NCBI RefSeq assembly: GCF_018343695.1
Contig: NZ_JAGYPJ010000001.1
Coordinates: forward strand, 1,561,001 to 1,625,000
Reading direction: 5' to 3'
Length of the DNA: 64,000 nucleotides
Origin: Lederbergia citrisecunda
GTDB lineage: Bacteria; Bacillota; Bacilli; Bacillales; Bacillaceae_C
Shown here: piece after piece, positions 9,352 to 16,952 of the stretch
Numbering within the stretch: the stretch's first letter is position 1
How the letters are laid out: the number at the start of each line of letters is the position of its first letter
Made by a program: the position numbers and the translations under genes
Notes under the pieces: generated by a model
Told to the model about the DNA's origin: nothing
What the model saw: the letters and a program-made list of their open reading frames with translations, nothing else
The model's database searches: none

Positions 9352-9375
9352 AGAAAAAAACCGCATTTTGCGGTT
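9352..9375 (-). terminator. Terminator between xerD and deoB
   Basis: A short stem AACCGCA/TGCGGTT followed on the minus strand by seven or more T. It lies between the xerD stop and the deoB start. Confidence 0.75.
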
Positions 9376-9414
9376 GAATCTATTTAATGTTTTAATTTCT
9401 GTTCTAGCACTTTT

Positions 9415-10308
9415 CTATGCTCGTGGATGAAATTTTGTATAGACGTCTTTTAATCTTGTTTTCGTTACATGGGTATAAATTTGTGTTGTTGAAATATCGG
9501 CATGGCCGAGCATTTCTTGCACAGCTCTTAAATCAGCACCATTTTCCAGCAAATGAGTTGCAAATGAATGACGAAGCGTATGAGGAGTTAATTCTTTTTC
9601 TATTTTCGCTTCGGATGCAAGTCTTTTAATGATCTTCCAAAATCCCTGTCTTGTAAGACGGTTACCGTGATGATTGAGGAACAATGCCTCTGTTCGATTT
9701 TTAGGGTTATTCAGTTTAGGTCGGGACTCCATTATGTATTGTTCGATGACATTTTGAGCCATTTTTCCAATAGGAATAATCCTTTCCTTATTTCCTTTCC
9801 CAACACATCGTACAAAACCCATTGTTAAATGGACATTATCCATATTAAGATTAATTAGCTCACTCACACGAATTCCTGTAGCATATAATAGCTCTATCAT
9901 CGCTTTGTCCCTTAATCCAAAAGACGAGGATGGGTCAGGAGTATTCAATAATGATTCTACTTCCCCAAAACTTAACACCTTCGGAAGTGTTCTTTCCATT
10001 TGTGGTGTTTCAATATGGACGGAAGGATCTTGTTCAACTGCTTTTTCCCGTAGTAAAAATTGGTGAAATGCTCTTATAGACGCAATATGCCTTGCAAGTG
10101 TTTTCGCCGATTTTCCTTCACCTTTTAAAAAAGACAAAAACTGAACGATATGGATTCTTGAAACATCGTTCAGTGATTTCAATTGTTCAACTTGCAGTAA
10201 ATATTTTAGATATCGCTTAAGATCACGTTCATAAGAAATAATCGTATTTTGAGCCAGTCCTTTTTCTACGATCATAAAATGAATAAAATCCTGCAGCCGA
10301 TCTTGCAT
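9415..10308 (-). CDS. xerD: Site-specific tyrosine recombinase XerD
   Basis: Acts with XerC/CodV at the dif site to resolve chromosome dimers before division. The 297-residue protein has an N-terminal SAM-like core-binding domain and a C-terminal catalytic domain. The catalytic set is visible: arginine in ATGIRVSEL, lysine in [17 protein letters not shown] (HxxR), the histidine in LGHADIS and the nucleophilic tyrosine in TQIYTHV. It follows yqzK by six bases, and yqzK-xerD lies after fur as in B. subtilis. Confidence 0.97.
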   Translation of the reverse strand: MQDRLQDFIHFMIVEKGLAQNTIISYERDLKRYLKYLLQVEQLKSLNDVSRIHIVQFLSFLKGEGKSAKTLARHIASIRAFHQFLLREKAVEQDPSVHIETPQMERTLPKVLSFGEVESLLNTPDPSSSFGLRDKAMIELLYATGIRVSELINLNMDNVHLTMGFVRCVGKGNKERIIPIGKMAQNVIEQYIMESRPKLNNPKNRTEALFLNHHGNRLTRQGFWKIIKRLASEAKIEKELTPHTLRHSFATHLLENGADLRAVQEMLGHADISTTQIYTHVTKTRLKDVYTKFHPRA

Positions 10309-10314
10309 TGTACC

Positions 10315-10542
10315 CTACTCTCCATTCTGATAAAACAGCAGAAGACGTGAAAACCAGCCGTTATCTTCATTTCCAAACGACTGAAAAGCCTTTACCGCTG
10401 TTCCTTCCGGCTCGTCATAACGCCGATAATTTTCATATTCTTGATTTACCCACATAATACCATAATAAAAGAGGATGGTGCACCCTGCAAATAATAAAAG
10501 CAATCTTAATGTTCCGAAAAAAACTTTGAGCATATTTTTCAT
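10315..10542 (-). CDS. yqzK: YqzK-family (DUF4227) small membrane protein
   Basis: A 75-residue protein with one N-terminal membrane helix (LRLLLLFAGCTILFYYGI) and a charged tail containing YENYRRYDEPEG. It matches the conserved protein between fur and xerD in Bacillus. The function is unknown. It is probably cotranscribed with xerD, whose start lies six bases away. Confidence 0.85.
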   Translation of the reverse strand: MKNMLKVFFGTLRLLLLFAGCTILFYYGIMWVNQEYENYRRYDEPEGTAVKAFQSFGNEDNGWFSRLLLFYQNGE

Positions 10543-10570
10543 AAAACCATTCCTTTTAGTCTGCTATACT

Positions 10571-10665
10571 TTTGTCTAGCTCCTGGCCCCAGCCCCTCGA
10601 GGTCAAAAATCAAACTTCTTTTCCTCAGAACATATGCTGTCGGGGCTGATCGAGCGCCTCTCGCT
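10571..10665 (+). repeat. Interspersed repeat, family B (copy 1)
   Basis: Contains the ordered blocks GTCTAGCTCC, AGCCCCTCGAGGTC, TCAGAACAT, GTCGGGGCTGA and GCGCCTC. The same blocks recur in reverse orientation at 23722-23832. GC-rich and non-coding, with several short inverted repeats. It lies in the 430-base gap between yqzK and fur. Confidence 0.65.
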
Positions 10666-10701
10666 TTTCTTACTACAAGCATATGCCCAGCTTGTCTAAA
10701 A

Positions 10702-10930
10702 TTATTCATGGTTACTTAAGAAAAGTACAAATGCTTGCTCATCGACGTACAGGCCCACGGTATGAAGGTCCTTCGACGAAGACATAAGGACGTGGTCGGC
10801 TTTAGTAAACGTATCTCTTTTTGCGATAAAGAAAACACCGTGTGGAATGAATCGATGTAACCTATCGTAGGTGTGGATAAGAACTATGTTTGTCGATGAC
10901 TGTTTGCTCTGGAAAACAAGACATACGTCA
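10702..10930 (-). pseudogene. Possible gene remnant downstream of fur
   Basis: One minus-strand frame stays open and reads like protein (HTYDRLHRFIPHGVFFIAKRD, KADHVLMSSSKDLHTVGL, YVDEQAFVLFLSNHE), ending at 10702. The only upstream start in frame lies inside fur beyond the fur terminator, with no ribosome site for this piece. It may be the C-terminal remnant of a lost gene. I recognise no family, and chance cannot be excluded. Confidence 0.25.
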
Positions 10931-10932
10931 TT

Positions 10933-10969
10933 AAAAAATAGTAAAAGCCTTTTCCCGAAAGAAAAGGCT
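10933..10969 (-). terminator. Terminator of fur
   Basis: Stem AGCCTTTTC/GAAAAGGCT with a CCGAAA loop; on the minus strand a TTTTAC then TTTTTT tract follows. It lies four bases beyond the fur stop codon. Confidence 0.85.
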
Positions 10970-10972
10970 CCA

Positions 10973-11452
10973 TTATTTTTCTTCTTCATTTTTAGTTTTG
11001 TTTTCTTCATCAGTCTTTTTATGGCAGCGCCAGCAAATTCCGTGGAAGGTGAGTCGGTGATCTTTTATTTTAAAATTCCAATCACGCTCTACGATTTTTT
11101 CAACATCCCCTAAAAGGTCTTCTTGAATTTCATCCACTGCCCCACATTCGATGCAAACTAAATGGTGATGAAAATGGGCTGCCCCTTCTTTCCGCAAGTC
11201 ATAGCGAGAAACACCGTCACCAAAATTGATCTTATCTACAACTTTTAATTCTGTTAAAAGTTCCAATGTTCGATAAACTGTAGCAAGCCCAATTTCTGGC
11301 GCCTTTTCTTTAACGAGCAGATAAACATCTTCTGCACTTAAATGGTCTTCTTCATGTTCAAGCAACACCCGAACCGTGGCCTCACGCTGGGGAGTAAGCT
11401 TATAGCTTGCAGAATGCAGTTGTTTCTTTATGCGATCAATGCGACTTTCCAT
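10973..11452 (-). CDS. fur: Ferric uptake regulator Fur
   Basis: An iron-responsive repressor of 159 residues. The N-terminal winged helix (KLTPQREATVRVLLEHE, AEDVYLLVKEKAPEIGLATV) binds DNA. The dimerisation domain has the HFHHHLVCIECGAVDE metal motif, and a second cysteine pair CWRCH completes the structural zinc site. The C-terminus is rich in K and E. PerR and Zur are relatives; the position between spoIIM and yqzK-xerD is that of B. subtilis fur, which settles the name. Confidence 0.95.
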   Translation of the reverse strand: MESRIDRIKKQLHSASYKLTPQREATVRVLLEHEEDHLSAEDVYLLVKEKAPEIGLATVYRTLELLTELKVVDKINFGDGVSRYDLRKEGAAHFHHHLVCIECGAVDEIQEDLLGDVEKIVERDWNFKIKDHRLTFHGICWRCHKKTDEENKTKNEEEK

Positions 11453-11484
11453 ACTATGTATCCTCCCTCGCCACTATCCACTTT

Positions 11485-11512
11485 ATTATAGCAGAAGGGA
11501 AGTCATAATCAA
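11485..11512 (-). promoter_or_regulatory. Sigma-A promoter of fur
   Basis: On the minus strand TTGATT and TATAAT are 16 bases apart, about 35 bases before the fur start. Just upstream an imperfect AT-rich palindrome (AATAATAATCATTTT) resembles a Fur/PerR-type operator, suggesting autoregulation or PerR control. The operator assignment is tentative. The rest of 11513-11737 holds only a degenerate piece of repeat family A near 11670-11720. Confidence 0.65.
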
Positions 11513-11737
11513 ACTAAAATGATTATTATTTAGAAAAGCTACCTTGAAAATAAGCCGTGTTAAACAACTGAGGATTCAATACAAACAAAACTCTTTATTT
11601 TTATAGCGATGGCGCAATTTTTTGCATGAGGTCTCTGTAAAAAAATGCTTATTGGAGCTCTAAGCACTGACTTTCCGCTGACGATTCGGGAGCCTACTTA
11701 ACGACTGTGTTCTTGCGTGATTGCCCTTACAATTTAG

Positions 11738-12385
11738 TTAATTTGTAATCGAGTGAATAATGGACTTCATTAGCATTGGCGAAACATATGCTTCCAAACT
11801 TGCAGCGATTGTAATAAAGGCAATTGCGCCAATATAGGATAAAAAGTATCTCGTAAAAACAGGAACAAGATGAAAGGAAAGTGATTGGCGAATAAAAATT
11901 TTCTTTATTAATTTCATTGAAAGTGCAATGGAACAAACTGAAATAAATATAAGAATGGGGATAATCAATAAGTTTTGTGGAAGCAATGAAACAAACGCCA
12001 ATAATAGACCGTTCCATCCCATTTGATTTACAAGAAAACCTACAGAAAATCCTACAACGATTCCTTTTATAAAAATTAAAATAAAGATGAGCGGAAAACC
12101 AATAATCGATATTCCTAAAATCCAGATAAGACCAGCAAATTTTACATTATGCCAAAAACTTAATTTTAATAATTCCTCCGAAGGAACCATCTTTCCTTCG
12201 CCAACTTGTCCAAAAAACTGGTTTAAGTAATAAAAGAGATCTTCTTTTTGGTGAAGTGATAAACTGTTAACAAAAATGGAACCAAAAATAACTCCCATTA
12301 AAAAAAGTACCATGATGAATGTGTAGATGGATGAATGCTCTTGAAAATGACGACTGATAATATTAGTGGAAAGTCTGTTGCGCAT
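11738..12385 (-). CDS. spoIIM: Stage II sporulation protein M
   Basis: A polytopic membrane protein of 215 residues that, with SpoIID and SpoIIP, drives engulfment of the forespore by cell-wall hydrolysis. Five hydrophobic segments are visible: FIMVLFLMGVIFGSIF, LIWILGISIIGFPLIFILI, GIVVGFSVGFLVNQMGWNG, IIPILIFISVCSIALSM and YIGAIAFITIAASL. N-terminal RHFQEHSS is typical of the family. Mother-cell (sigma-E) expression is expected from the known biology. Confidence 0.95.
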   Translation of the reverse strand: MRNRLSTNIISRHFQEHSSIYTFIMVLFLMGVIFGSIFVNSLSLHQKEDLFYYLNQFFGQVGEGKMVPSEELLKLSFWHNVKFAGLIWILGISIIGFPLIFILIFIKGIVVGFSVGFLVNQMGWNGLLLAFVSLLPQNLLIIPILIFISVCSIALSMKLIKKIFIRQSLSFHLVPVFTRYFLSYIGAIAFITIAASLEAYVSPMLMKSIIHSITN

Positions 12386-12465
12386 CTTTTGCTCCTCCTG
12401 TCCCGCGATTGGTACATTTTATGATGGACTAGCCATAAGTATGCCAACAACAACCTCACAAATCA

Positions 12466-13629
12466 CTAATCTAATTTTTGAATCCTTCCATACTTTCCGC
12501 CTCCGCCCGCATCAAATGCCAAACTACCCTCCCGAGCTTGGATGATCAATTCGGCAAGGTCCTCTTTCACAACCTTCTTTAATTCTGATATATGGACACG
12601 GTGCAAAATATTCATTTCAGTTCCGAAATGATTTAATAAGTTTTCCATCGTTTTTGGCCCTAAGCCCGGAATGAATTCCAATGGTACTTGGTGTATATAA
12701 GGCGGCCTATTAGGTTTATCGTCCGCATCCGCCAGTTGAGTGATTCGCTCAAAAACACCCATTGTAAATTTTTTCGAACCGCAATTTGGACAAACTTCCT
12801 CTTGCTTTGGAATTAAACAATTTGCACAAGTTGTTCGATAATATTTTCCTAAAAATGGATTCAACCCATAATTAGCCACAATCCTGTTTTCATCCTTATA
12901 TTTCAAAGAACATTCCAATGCCTTAAAAGTTGGCTCTTCTAGTTTAAGGACCTGATATTCTCTTGCCATTTTCCCGAGAGAGTGAGCATCAGAATTCGTT
13001 AAAAAACTATAGCTGTGTAGTTCGGAAAGCTGATCAGCCATGTTTGTATCCGAACTTAAACCTAACTCGACTGCATCAATCAAAGCTGGATTGAAAACTT
13101 CTGTTAATGATTTTCCAACACCTTTTCCATATAGACTTTTAAAAGGTGTAAACACATGGGCAGGAATAAACAAACCATTAACTGCTTTGACTTTTTCCTG
13201 TACGACTTTTGCTTCTTCATATATTCTTTGCGTACTAAGCTGAATATTGGTCACTTTTTCCGAAAGCCATTTTGAAAATTCTTTAAGCGAAAGCATAGTT
13301 GGAAAGTATGTAAGGACGTGGATTGGTCCTTTGCAATGGTGATCATTTATCTCTATTTCCGATCCTGGAATAAGAACCACACCATTTTCATATTGGAAAC
13401 CCCCGTCTTTCAGTTCTACAAGTTTACCTGTTTCGATTAAATGTTCCATTTCAAAAATTACGTCAGGTGAATGGCAATCAATAACACCTACAATATCTAA
13501 GCCCTTCGGAAATTTAGCCTTTTTTAATATATTGTTTAAAGTGAGATTTCTACTTGCTGTTATTTTTACAGGTTTTCCTGTTATTGTTCTGCCAATATGA
13601 ATATGTAAATCAGAAAAAAAATCATTCAT
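12466..13629 (-). CDS. Endonuclease Q (PHP-domain DNA repair nuclease)
   Basis: A 387-residue protein with the EndoQ architecture. An N-terminal PHP domain has metal-binding motifs DLHIHIGR, GVIDCHSP, PGSEIEI, IPAHVFTP and NSDAHS. A four-cysteine zinc motif (CANC, 11 residues, CPNC) lies near residue 275, and a helix-hairpin-helix segment IPGLGPKTMENLLNHFG near 320. EndoQ nicks DNA 5' of deaminated bases (uracil, hypoxanthine, xanthine) and abasic sites; it is known mainly from Thermococcales and a few bacteria including Bacillus pumilus. The gene overlaps the nudF stop by eight bases, so the two are coupled, and both fit clean-up of damaged nucleotides. Confidence 0.9.
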   Translation of the reverse strand: MNDFFSDLHIHIGRTITGKPVKITASRNLTLNNILKKAKFPKGLDIVGVIDCHSPDVIFEMEHLIETGKLVELKDGGFQYENGVVLIPGSEIEINDHHCKGPIHVLTYFPTMLSLKEFSKWLSEKVTNIQLSTQRIYEEAKVVQEKVKAVNGLFIPAHVFTPFKSLYGKGVGKSLTEVFNPALIDAVELGLSSDTNMADQLSELHSYSFLTNSDAHSLGKMAREYQVLKLEEPTFKALECSLKYKDENRIVANYGLNPFLGKYYRTTCANCLIPKQEEVCPNCGSKKFTMGVFERITQLADADDKPNRPPYIHQVPLEFIPGLGPKTMENLLNHFGTEMNILHRVHISELKKVVKEDLAELIIQAREGSLAFDAGGGGKYGRIQKLD

Positions 13630-14182
13630 TAGGTGTCATCGCCATTTTTAGTTGTAAATAAAGGACTGCGTATGCAGTTTTTGCGTCATATATCCGCTTT
13701 TCTTCAACATATTGAACTGCTTCTTCTAGCGTTATTTCGTAAAGCTCTACAAACTCGTCTTCATCGCCAATTTTCGGATTATCGATCTTTTTTAAATCAG
13801 TTGCTATATAAAGATGGATCAATTCATCCGCAAATCCTGGAGAAGTGTAAAACGATATTAAATGCTCCATTTTTCCAGCTGCATAGCCCGTTTCTTCTTC
13901 AAGTTCACGCTCTGCAGTCACTAGAGGTTCTTCTCCATACTCTAGCTTCCCAGCAGGAATCTCAAGTAAAGAACGTTCCAACGGTTTTCGATACTGCTCG
14001 ACCATAATTATTTTATTTTCATCATTAATGGCGATCACTGCTACGGCTCCCGGATGCTTCACAATTTCACGTTTCGCCATATTTCCATCAGGAAGGACTA
14101 CATCATCAATTTGTAGACGAATTATTTTTCCATTATATATTTCTTTACTATGGATTGTTTTTTCTTCAAACTTCTTCATCAT
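13622..14182 (-). CDS. nudF: ADP-ribose pyrophosphatase (Nudix)
   Basis: A 186-residue Nudix hydrolase that cleaves ADP-ribose to AMP and ribose-5-phosphate. The Nudix box is complete, running from GKLEYGEEP to RELEEETGY, with the metal-binding REXXEE core. YTSPGFADE downstream of the box is characteristic of ADP-ribose specificity. The ATG at 14182 has AAGGAG six bases upstream; a longer frame upstream was rejected because it lacks homology and a ribosome site. It is upstream of, and overlaps, endoQ. Confidence 0.95.
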   Translation of the reverse strand: MMKKFEEKTIHSKEIYNGKIIRLQIDDVVLPDGNMAKREIVKHPGAVAVIAINDENKIIMVEQYRKPLERSLLEIPAGKLEYGEEPLVTAERELEEETGYAAGKMEHLISFYTSPGFADELIHLYIATDLKKIDNPKIGDEDEFVELYEITLEEAVQYVEEKRIYDAKTAYAVLYLQLKMAMTPNE

Positions 14183-14301
14183 ATTTCGCTCCTTCTTTTT
14201 CGCTTTTCCAATCATAACATAAAGCAGTTGGAACATTAATTTTGTTATCATGGATGACTTTCTATTAAAATGAAGAAAAGAACTTGAAAGGTGATGAGGA
14301 G

Positions 14302-15222
14302 ATGGAAAAAAGACAACTAGGCAGTTCTAATTTACGTGTTTCTATGATTGGTCTTGGCTGTATGTCAATTGGGACAGATGCTAATAAGGCGCAAAAAATT
14401 ATTGAAGCGGCCCTTGATTCTGGAATTAATTACTTTGATACAGCAGACTTATATGACTACGGAGTAAACGAAGAAATTATCGGTAGGACTCTATCAAGTA
14501 AAAGAGAAGATGTCATCATCGCGACTAAAGTGGGAAATCGTTGGAATGAAAATAAGGATGGTTGGAGGTGGGATCCATCTAAGGTCTACATAAAAGAAGC
14601 TGTAAAGAACAGTCTTCATAGACTAAAGACCGATTATATTGATTTATATCAACTTCATGGTGGAACGATCGATGATCCTATCGAAGAAACAATTCAAGCG
14701 TTTGAGGAGTTAAAGGAAGAAGGATTCATTCGATACTATGGTATTTCTTCTATTCGCCCAAATGTTATTCGCAAATATGTTAAGGATTCTTCCATTATTA
14801 GCAATATGATGCAATACAATTTATTAGACAGGCGTCCAGAAGCCATAATGCCGCTATTACAAGAACATAAAATTAGTATCGTAACTAGGGGTTCCGTGGC
14901 AAAAGGCATATTAAGTGATAAAACACTTGAATTAATTGAAGCAGATGATTTTAATGCTAATTTTCTTGATTATTCATCTGAAGAAATAAAGGAATTAATT
15001 GAAAGCATAAAAGCGAAACTTTTATTCTCACGTTCTTTAAACGAGGTCTCTCTTCAATTTAATTTAGCCCACGAGACGGTTGCATCCGTTGTGACTGGGG
15101 CTAGTTCTGTCGAACAATTACTTGATAATGTAAGAGCCGTAAATTCAACACCTCTTTCTAAGGAGGAACTTGGATATTTAGAAATGATTACAAAGAAAAG
15201 TAATTATACAGAACATATATAA
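14302..15222 (+). CDS. yqkF: Aldo/keto reductase, YqkF-like
   Basis: A 306-residue NADPH-dependent oxidoreductase of the aldo/keto reductase superfamily (TIM barrel). The catalytic tetrad is recognisable as FDTADLYD (Asp and Tyr), ATKVGNR (Lys) and YQLHGG (His). The cofactor-binding end has SLQFNLAHETVASVVTGAS. I chose the ATG at 14302 with AAAGGTGATGAG upstream over the in-frame TTG at 14284. Its place beside nudF matches B. subtilis yqkF. The physiological substrate is unknown. Confidence 0.9.
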   Translation: MEKRQLGSSNLRVSMIGLGCMSIGTDANKAQKIIEAALDSGINYFDTADLYDYGVNEEIIGRTLSSKREDVIIATKVGNRWNENKDGWRWDPSKVYIKEAVKNSLHRLKTDYIDLYQLHGGTIDDPIEETIQAFEELKEEGFIRYYGISSIRPNVIRKYVKDSSIISNMMQYNLLDRRPEAIMPLLQEHKISIVTRGSVAKGILSDKTLELIEADDFNANFLDYSSEEIKELIESIKAKLLFSRSLNEVSLQFNLAHETVASVVTGASSVEQLLDNVRAVNSTPLSKEELGYLEMITKKSNYTEHI

Positions 15223-15392
15223 TTTTTAAAATTTTCGTTCGCCATTTATTTTTATATTTCAACAAAGATATTTCCTTTTCCACGTTAAAGCAGTATAACT
15301 TTTTTGCCTTTTCCAACTATTTATAACTTAGATTTCTATACTACGACAAAAACCTACTCATAAATGACTGTTTTTCTATCTGCTTCATTCAT

Positions 15393-15407
15393 TTCGACAT
15401 CGACAAA
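15393..15407 (+). promoter_or_regulatory. Tandem Spo0A boxes upstream of the sinI riboswitch
   Basis: TTCGACA (15393-15399) is the exact reverse complement of the Spo0A core TGTCGAA. It is followed at once by TCGACAAA (15400-15407), the reverse complement of TTTGTCGA. The pair sits about 42-56 bases before the likely transcription start, a position suited to activation. In B. subtilis sinI is activated by phosphorylated Spo0A. Confidence 0.65.
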
Positions 15408-15413
15408 ATTTGT

Positions 15414-15442
15414 ACGACTGTGACTTTTGTAATGTCTATAAT
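15414..15442 (+). promoter_or_regulatory. Promoter of the sinI leader
   Basis: A perfect TATAAT at 15437-15442 with a poor -35 (ACGACT) 17 bases upstream. A weak -35 with activator boxes next to it is what an activator-dependent sigma-A promoter looks like. The preceding 15223-15390 holds no gene and no obvious terminator for yqkF. Confidence 0.55.
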
Positions 15443-15465
15443 GATGGATGAATATAAATGAAATG

Positions 15466-15577
15466 ATATTAGATAAAGGCAAGTCTGAACGAAAGACAGA
15501 TACGCAAAGCCACAGGCCTAAGGTTTAATCAACTATGGCAGCTGGGTTACCTAAATACTCTATGTATTTTAGGAGGT
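15466..15577 (+). ncRNA. Cyclic-di-GMP-I (GEMM-I) riboswitch with ribosome-site hairpin
   Basis: The aptamer core matches GEMM-I: GGCAA, a GAAA tetraloop, ACGCAAAGCC, GGCCTAAG, TATGG and GCTGGGTTACC. CCTAAG and TATGG together form the 11-nt GAAA tetraloop receptor. The P1 arms are ATTAGATAA (15468-15476) and TTACCTAAAT (15547-15556). The 3' P1 arm overlaps CCTAAATAC (15550-15558), which can instead pair with GTATTTTAGG (15564-15573) and so bury part of the AGGAGGT ribosome site of sinI (15571-15577). Ligand-stabilised P1 should therefore free the site, giving a translational ON switch. Aptamer identity is direct from motifs; the switching direction is inferred. Confidence 0.93.
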
Positions 15578-15581
15578 CATT

Positions 15582-15716
15582 ATGCAGAAAGCAATTGTAA
15601 AACCTGAACGACTCGATGAAGAATGGGTGGAGTTAATTCTAGCTGCATTAAATGCGGGGATTAGTACAGAAACCATCAGAGATTTTTTGAATATTCATAA
15701 ACGAATAAAGCACTAG
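15582..15716 (+). CDS. sinI: SinI-like antagonist of SinR
   Basis: A 44-residue protein consisting almost only of the SinI dimerisation domain: DEEWVELILAALNAGISTE followed by TIRDFLNIHK. SinI binds SinR through this helical hook and disrupts the SinR tetramer, relieving repression of biofilm matrix genes. The ATG is five bases after AGGAGG, which is the element sequestered by the riboswitch hairpin. sinR follows 123 bases downstream, as in B. subtilis. It is shorter at the C-terminus than the 57-residue B. subtilis SinI, but the interacting region is intact. Confidence 0.92.
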   Translation: MQKAIVKPERLDEEWVELILAALNAGISTETIRDFLNIHKRIKH

Positions 15717-15804
15717 TTTATCTTTCTTTTGGACTATTTTTCACAAAAGGACAAAATTTTTTTATTACTGTGGTGTTCTAAATATGAAACAAACCTTCGT
15801 TATA

Positions 15805-15813
15805 TGGTATAAT
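15805..15813 (+). promoter_or_regulatory. Extended -10 promoter of sinR
   Basis: TGGTATAAT is an extended -10 element about 27 bases before the sinR start; no good -35 is visible. It implies SinR synthesis independent of the riboswitch, matching the separate sinR promoter known in B. subtilis. Confidence 0.5.
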
Positions 15814-15839
15814 TTACTGTAAGGAAGGTGAAGATTTAC

Positions 15840-16163
15840 ATGATTGGCGAACGATTACGTGATTATCGAAAACAGAAAAAAATGTCTCTATCAGAATTAG
15901 CGGAAAAAGCAGGGGTTGCAAAATCATATTTAAGTTCTATTGAACGAAATATCCAATCCAACCCTTCTATTCATTTCTTAGAGAAAGTATCCGAAGTGTT
16001 AGGAATTTCCGTTAACGCTTTACTTCATGATGACCAAGAAGGAGCCATCGGTTTGGATCCAGATTGGGAAGATCTTGTTCGTGAAGCGATGACATCAGGT
16101 GTATCGAAAGAAGAATTTCGGGAGTTTCTAGAGTTTAATAAATGGAAATTAGACAATAAGTGA
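15840..16163 (+). CDS. sinR: Biofilm master repressor SinR
   Basis: A 107-residue XRE-family repressor. The N-terminal helix-turn-helix domain reads MIGERLRDYRKQKKMSLSEL, then AEKAGVAKSYLSSIERN and NPSIHFLEKVSEVLGIS, nearly identical to B. subtilis SinR. The C-terminal SinI/SinR interaction domain reads DWEDLVREAMTSGVSKEEFR. It should repress eps and tapA-type matrix genes until sequestered by SinI. I used the ATG at 15840 with AAGGAAGGTG upstream; the GTG at 15828 would add four residues and lies within the ribosome site. Confidence 0.95.
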   Translation: MIGERLRDYRKQKKMSLSELAEKAGVAKSYLSSIERNIQSNPSIHFLEKVSEVLGISVNALLHDDQEGAIGLDPDWEDLVREAMTSGVSKEEFREFLEFNKWKLDNK

Positions 16164-16170
16164 AAATAAA

Positions 16171-16210
16171 AAGCCATGGCTCGATTGTCTCAAGCCATGG
16201 TTCATTCATT
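16171..16210 (+). terminator. Probable terminator of sinIR
   Basis: Arms AAGCCATGGCT and AAGCCATGGTT form a stem eight bases after the sinR stop, followed by a T-rich but interrupted tract (TTCATTCATTT). Confidence 0.6.
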
Positions 16211-16277
16211 TCAAAAGATACTATAACAATGATTTATCATTACTCATTTAGGTTGTATCTCTAGCTCAGCGTTTTTT

Positions 16278-16940
16278 TTAATAGGCTTCCATCATTATAT
16301 TTTCATCCAGTTGTAAATCTGGTTCTGTAGAGGAAAGTATCTCTTCAATCGTGTAGCCGATTGCGACTTCTTTTAATACGAGACCGGATTCCGTTACATC
16401 AATGACAGCTTGATCTGTAATAATCCGATCTACAACCTGCTTGCCAGTTAGAGGTAGACTACAGGAATTCAATATTTTTGGTTTGCCGCTCTTGTTTACA
16501 TGTTCCATCATGACGATTATTTTTCCAGCACCGTGAACGAGATCCATCGCTCCCCCCATCCCCTTGATCATTTTTCCGGGAATCATCCAATTCGCTAGGT
16601 CCCCATTCTTCGAAACTTCCATACCACCTAATATAGCAAGGTCAATATGCCCTCCTCGAATCATAGCAAACGATTCTGCACTATCAAAATAGGCTGCACC
16701 TTGGATAGCTGTGACAGTTTCTTTTCCAGCATTAATTAAATCAGCATCTAGTTCGGATTCTTCTGGATAAGGACCAATGCCAAGCAAACCATTTTCAGAT
16801 TGAAGAACAACTTGTTTTTCGGATGATATATAATTGGCTACTAAAGTTGGCATCCCAATACCTAAATTAACATAAAACCCATTTTTAATTTCTTTTTCAA
16901 CACGCCTTGCCATTTTCTTTCGATTATTTGATCGTTCCAC
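16278..16940 (-). CDS. scoB: 3-oxoacid (acetoacetate) CoA-transferase subunit B
   Basis: The 220-residue catalytic subunit of a two-subunit succinyl-CoA:3-ketoacid CoA transferase. The active-site glutamate lies in [23 protein letters not shown] near the N-terminus and [14 protein letters not shown] are also typical. It exchanges CoA between succinyl-CoA (or acetyl-CoA) and acetoacetate. Translation starts at a GTG with GGGGG seven bases away. It follows scoA by 12 bases. Relatives with other acid substrates exist, so acetoacetate is the likely but unproven substrate. Confidence 0.9.
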   Translation of the reverse strand: MERSNNRKKMARRVEKEIKNGFYVNLGIGMPTLVANYISSEKQVVLQSENGLLGIGPYPEESELDADLINAGKETVTAIQGAAYFDSAESFAMIRGGHIDLAILGGMEVSKNGDLANWMIPGKMIKGMGGAMDLVHGAGKIIVMMEHVNKSGKPKILNSCSLPLTGKQVVDRIITDQAVIDVTESGLVLKEVAIGYTIEEILSSTEPDLQLDENIMMEAY

Positions 16941-16952
16941 ATTCAGTCCCCC

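Noticed and set aside
11727-12017. Minus-strand open frame overlapping spoIIM in another frame
   Set aside because: spoIIM is clearly the coding frame here; the overlap is incidental.
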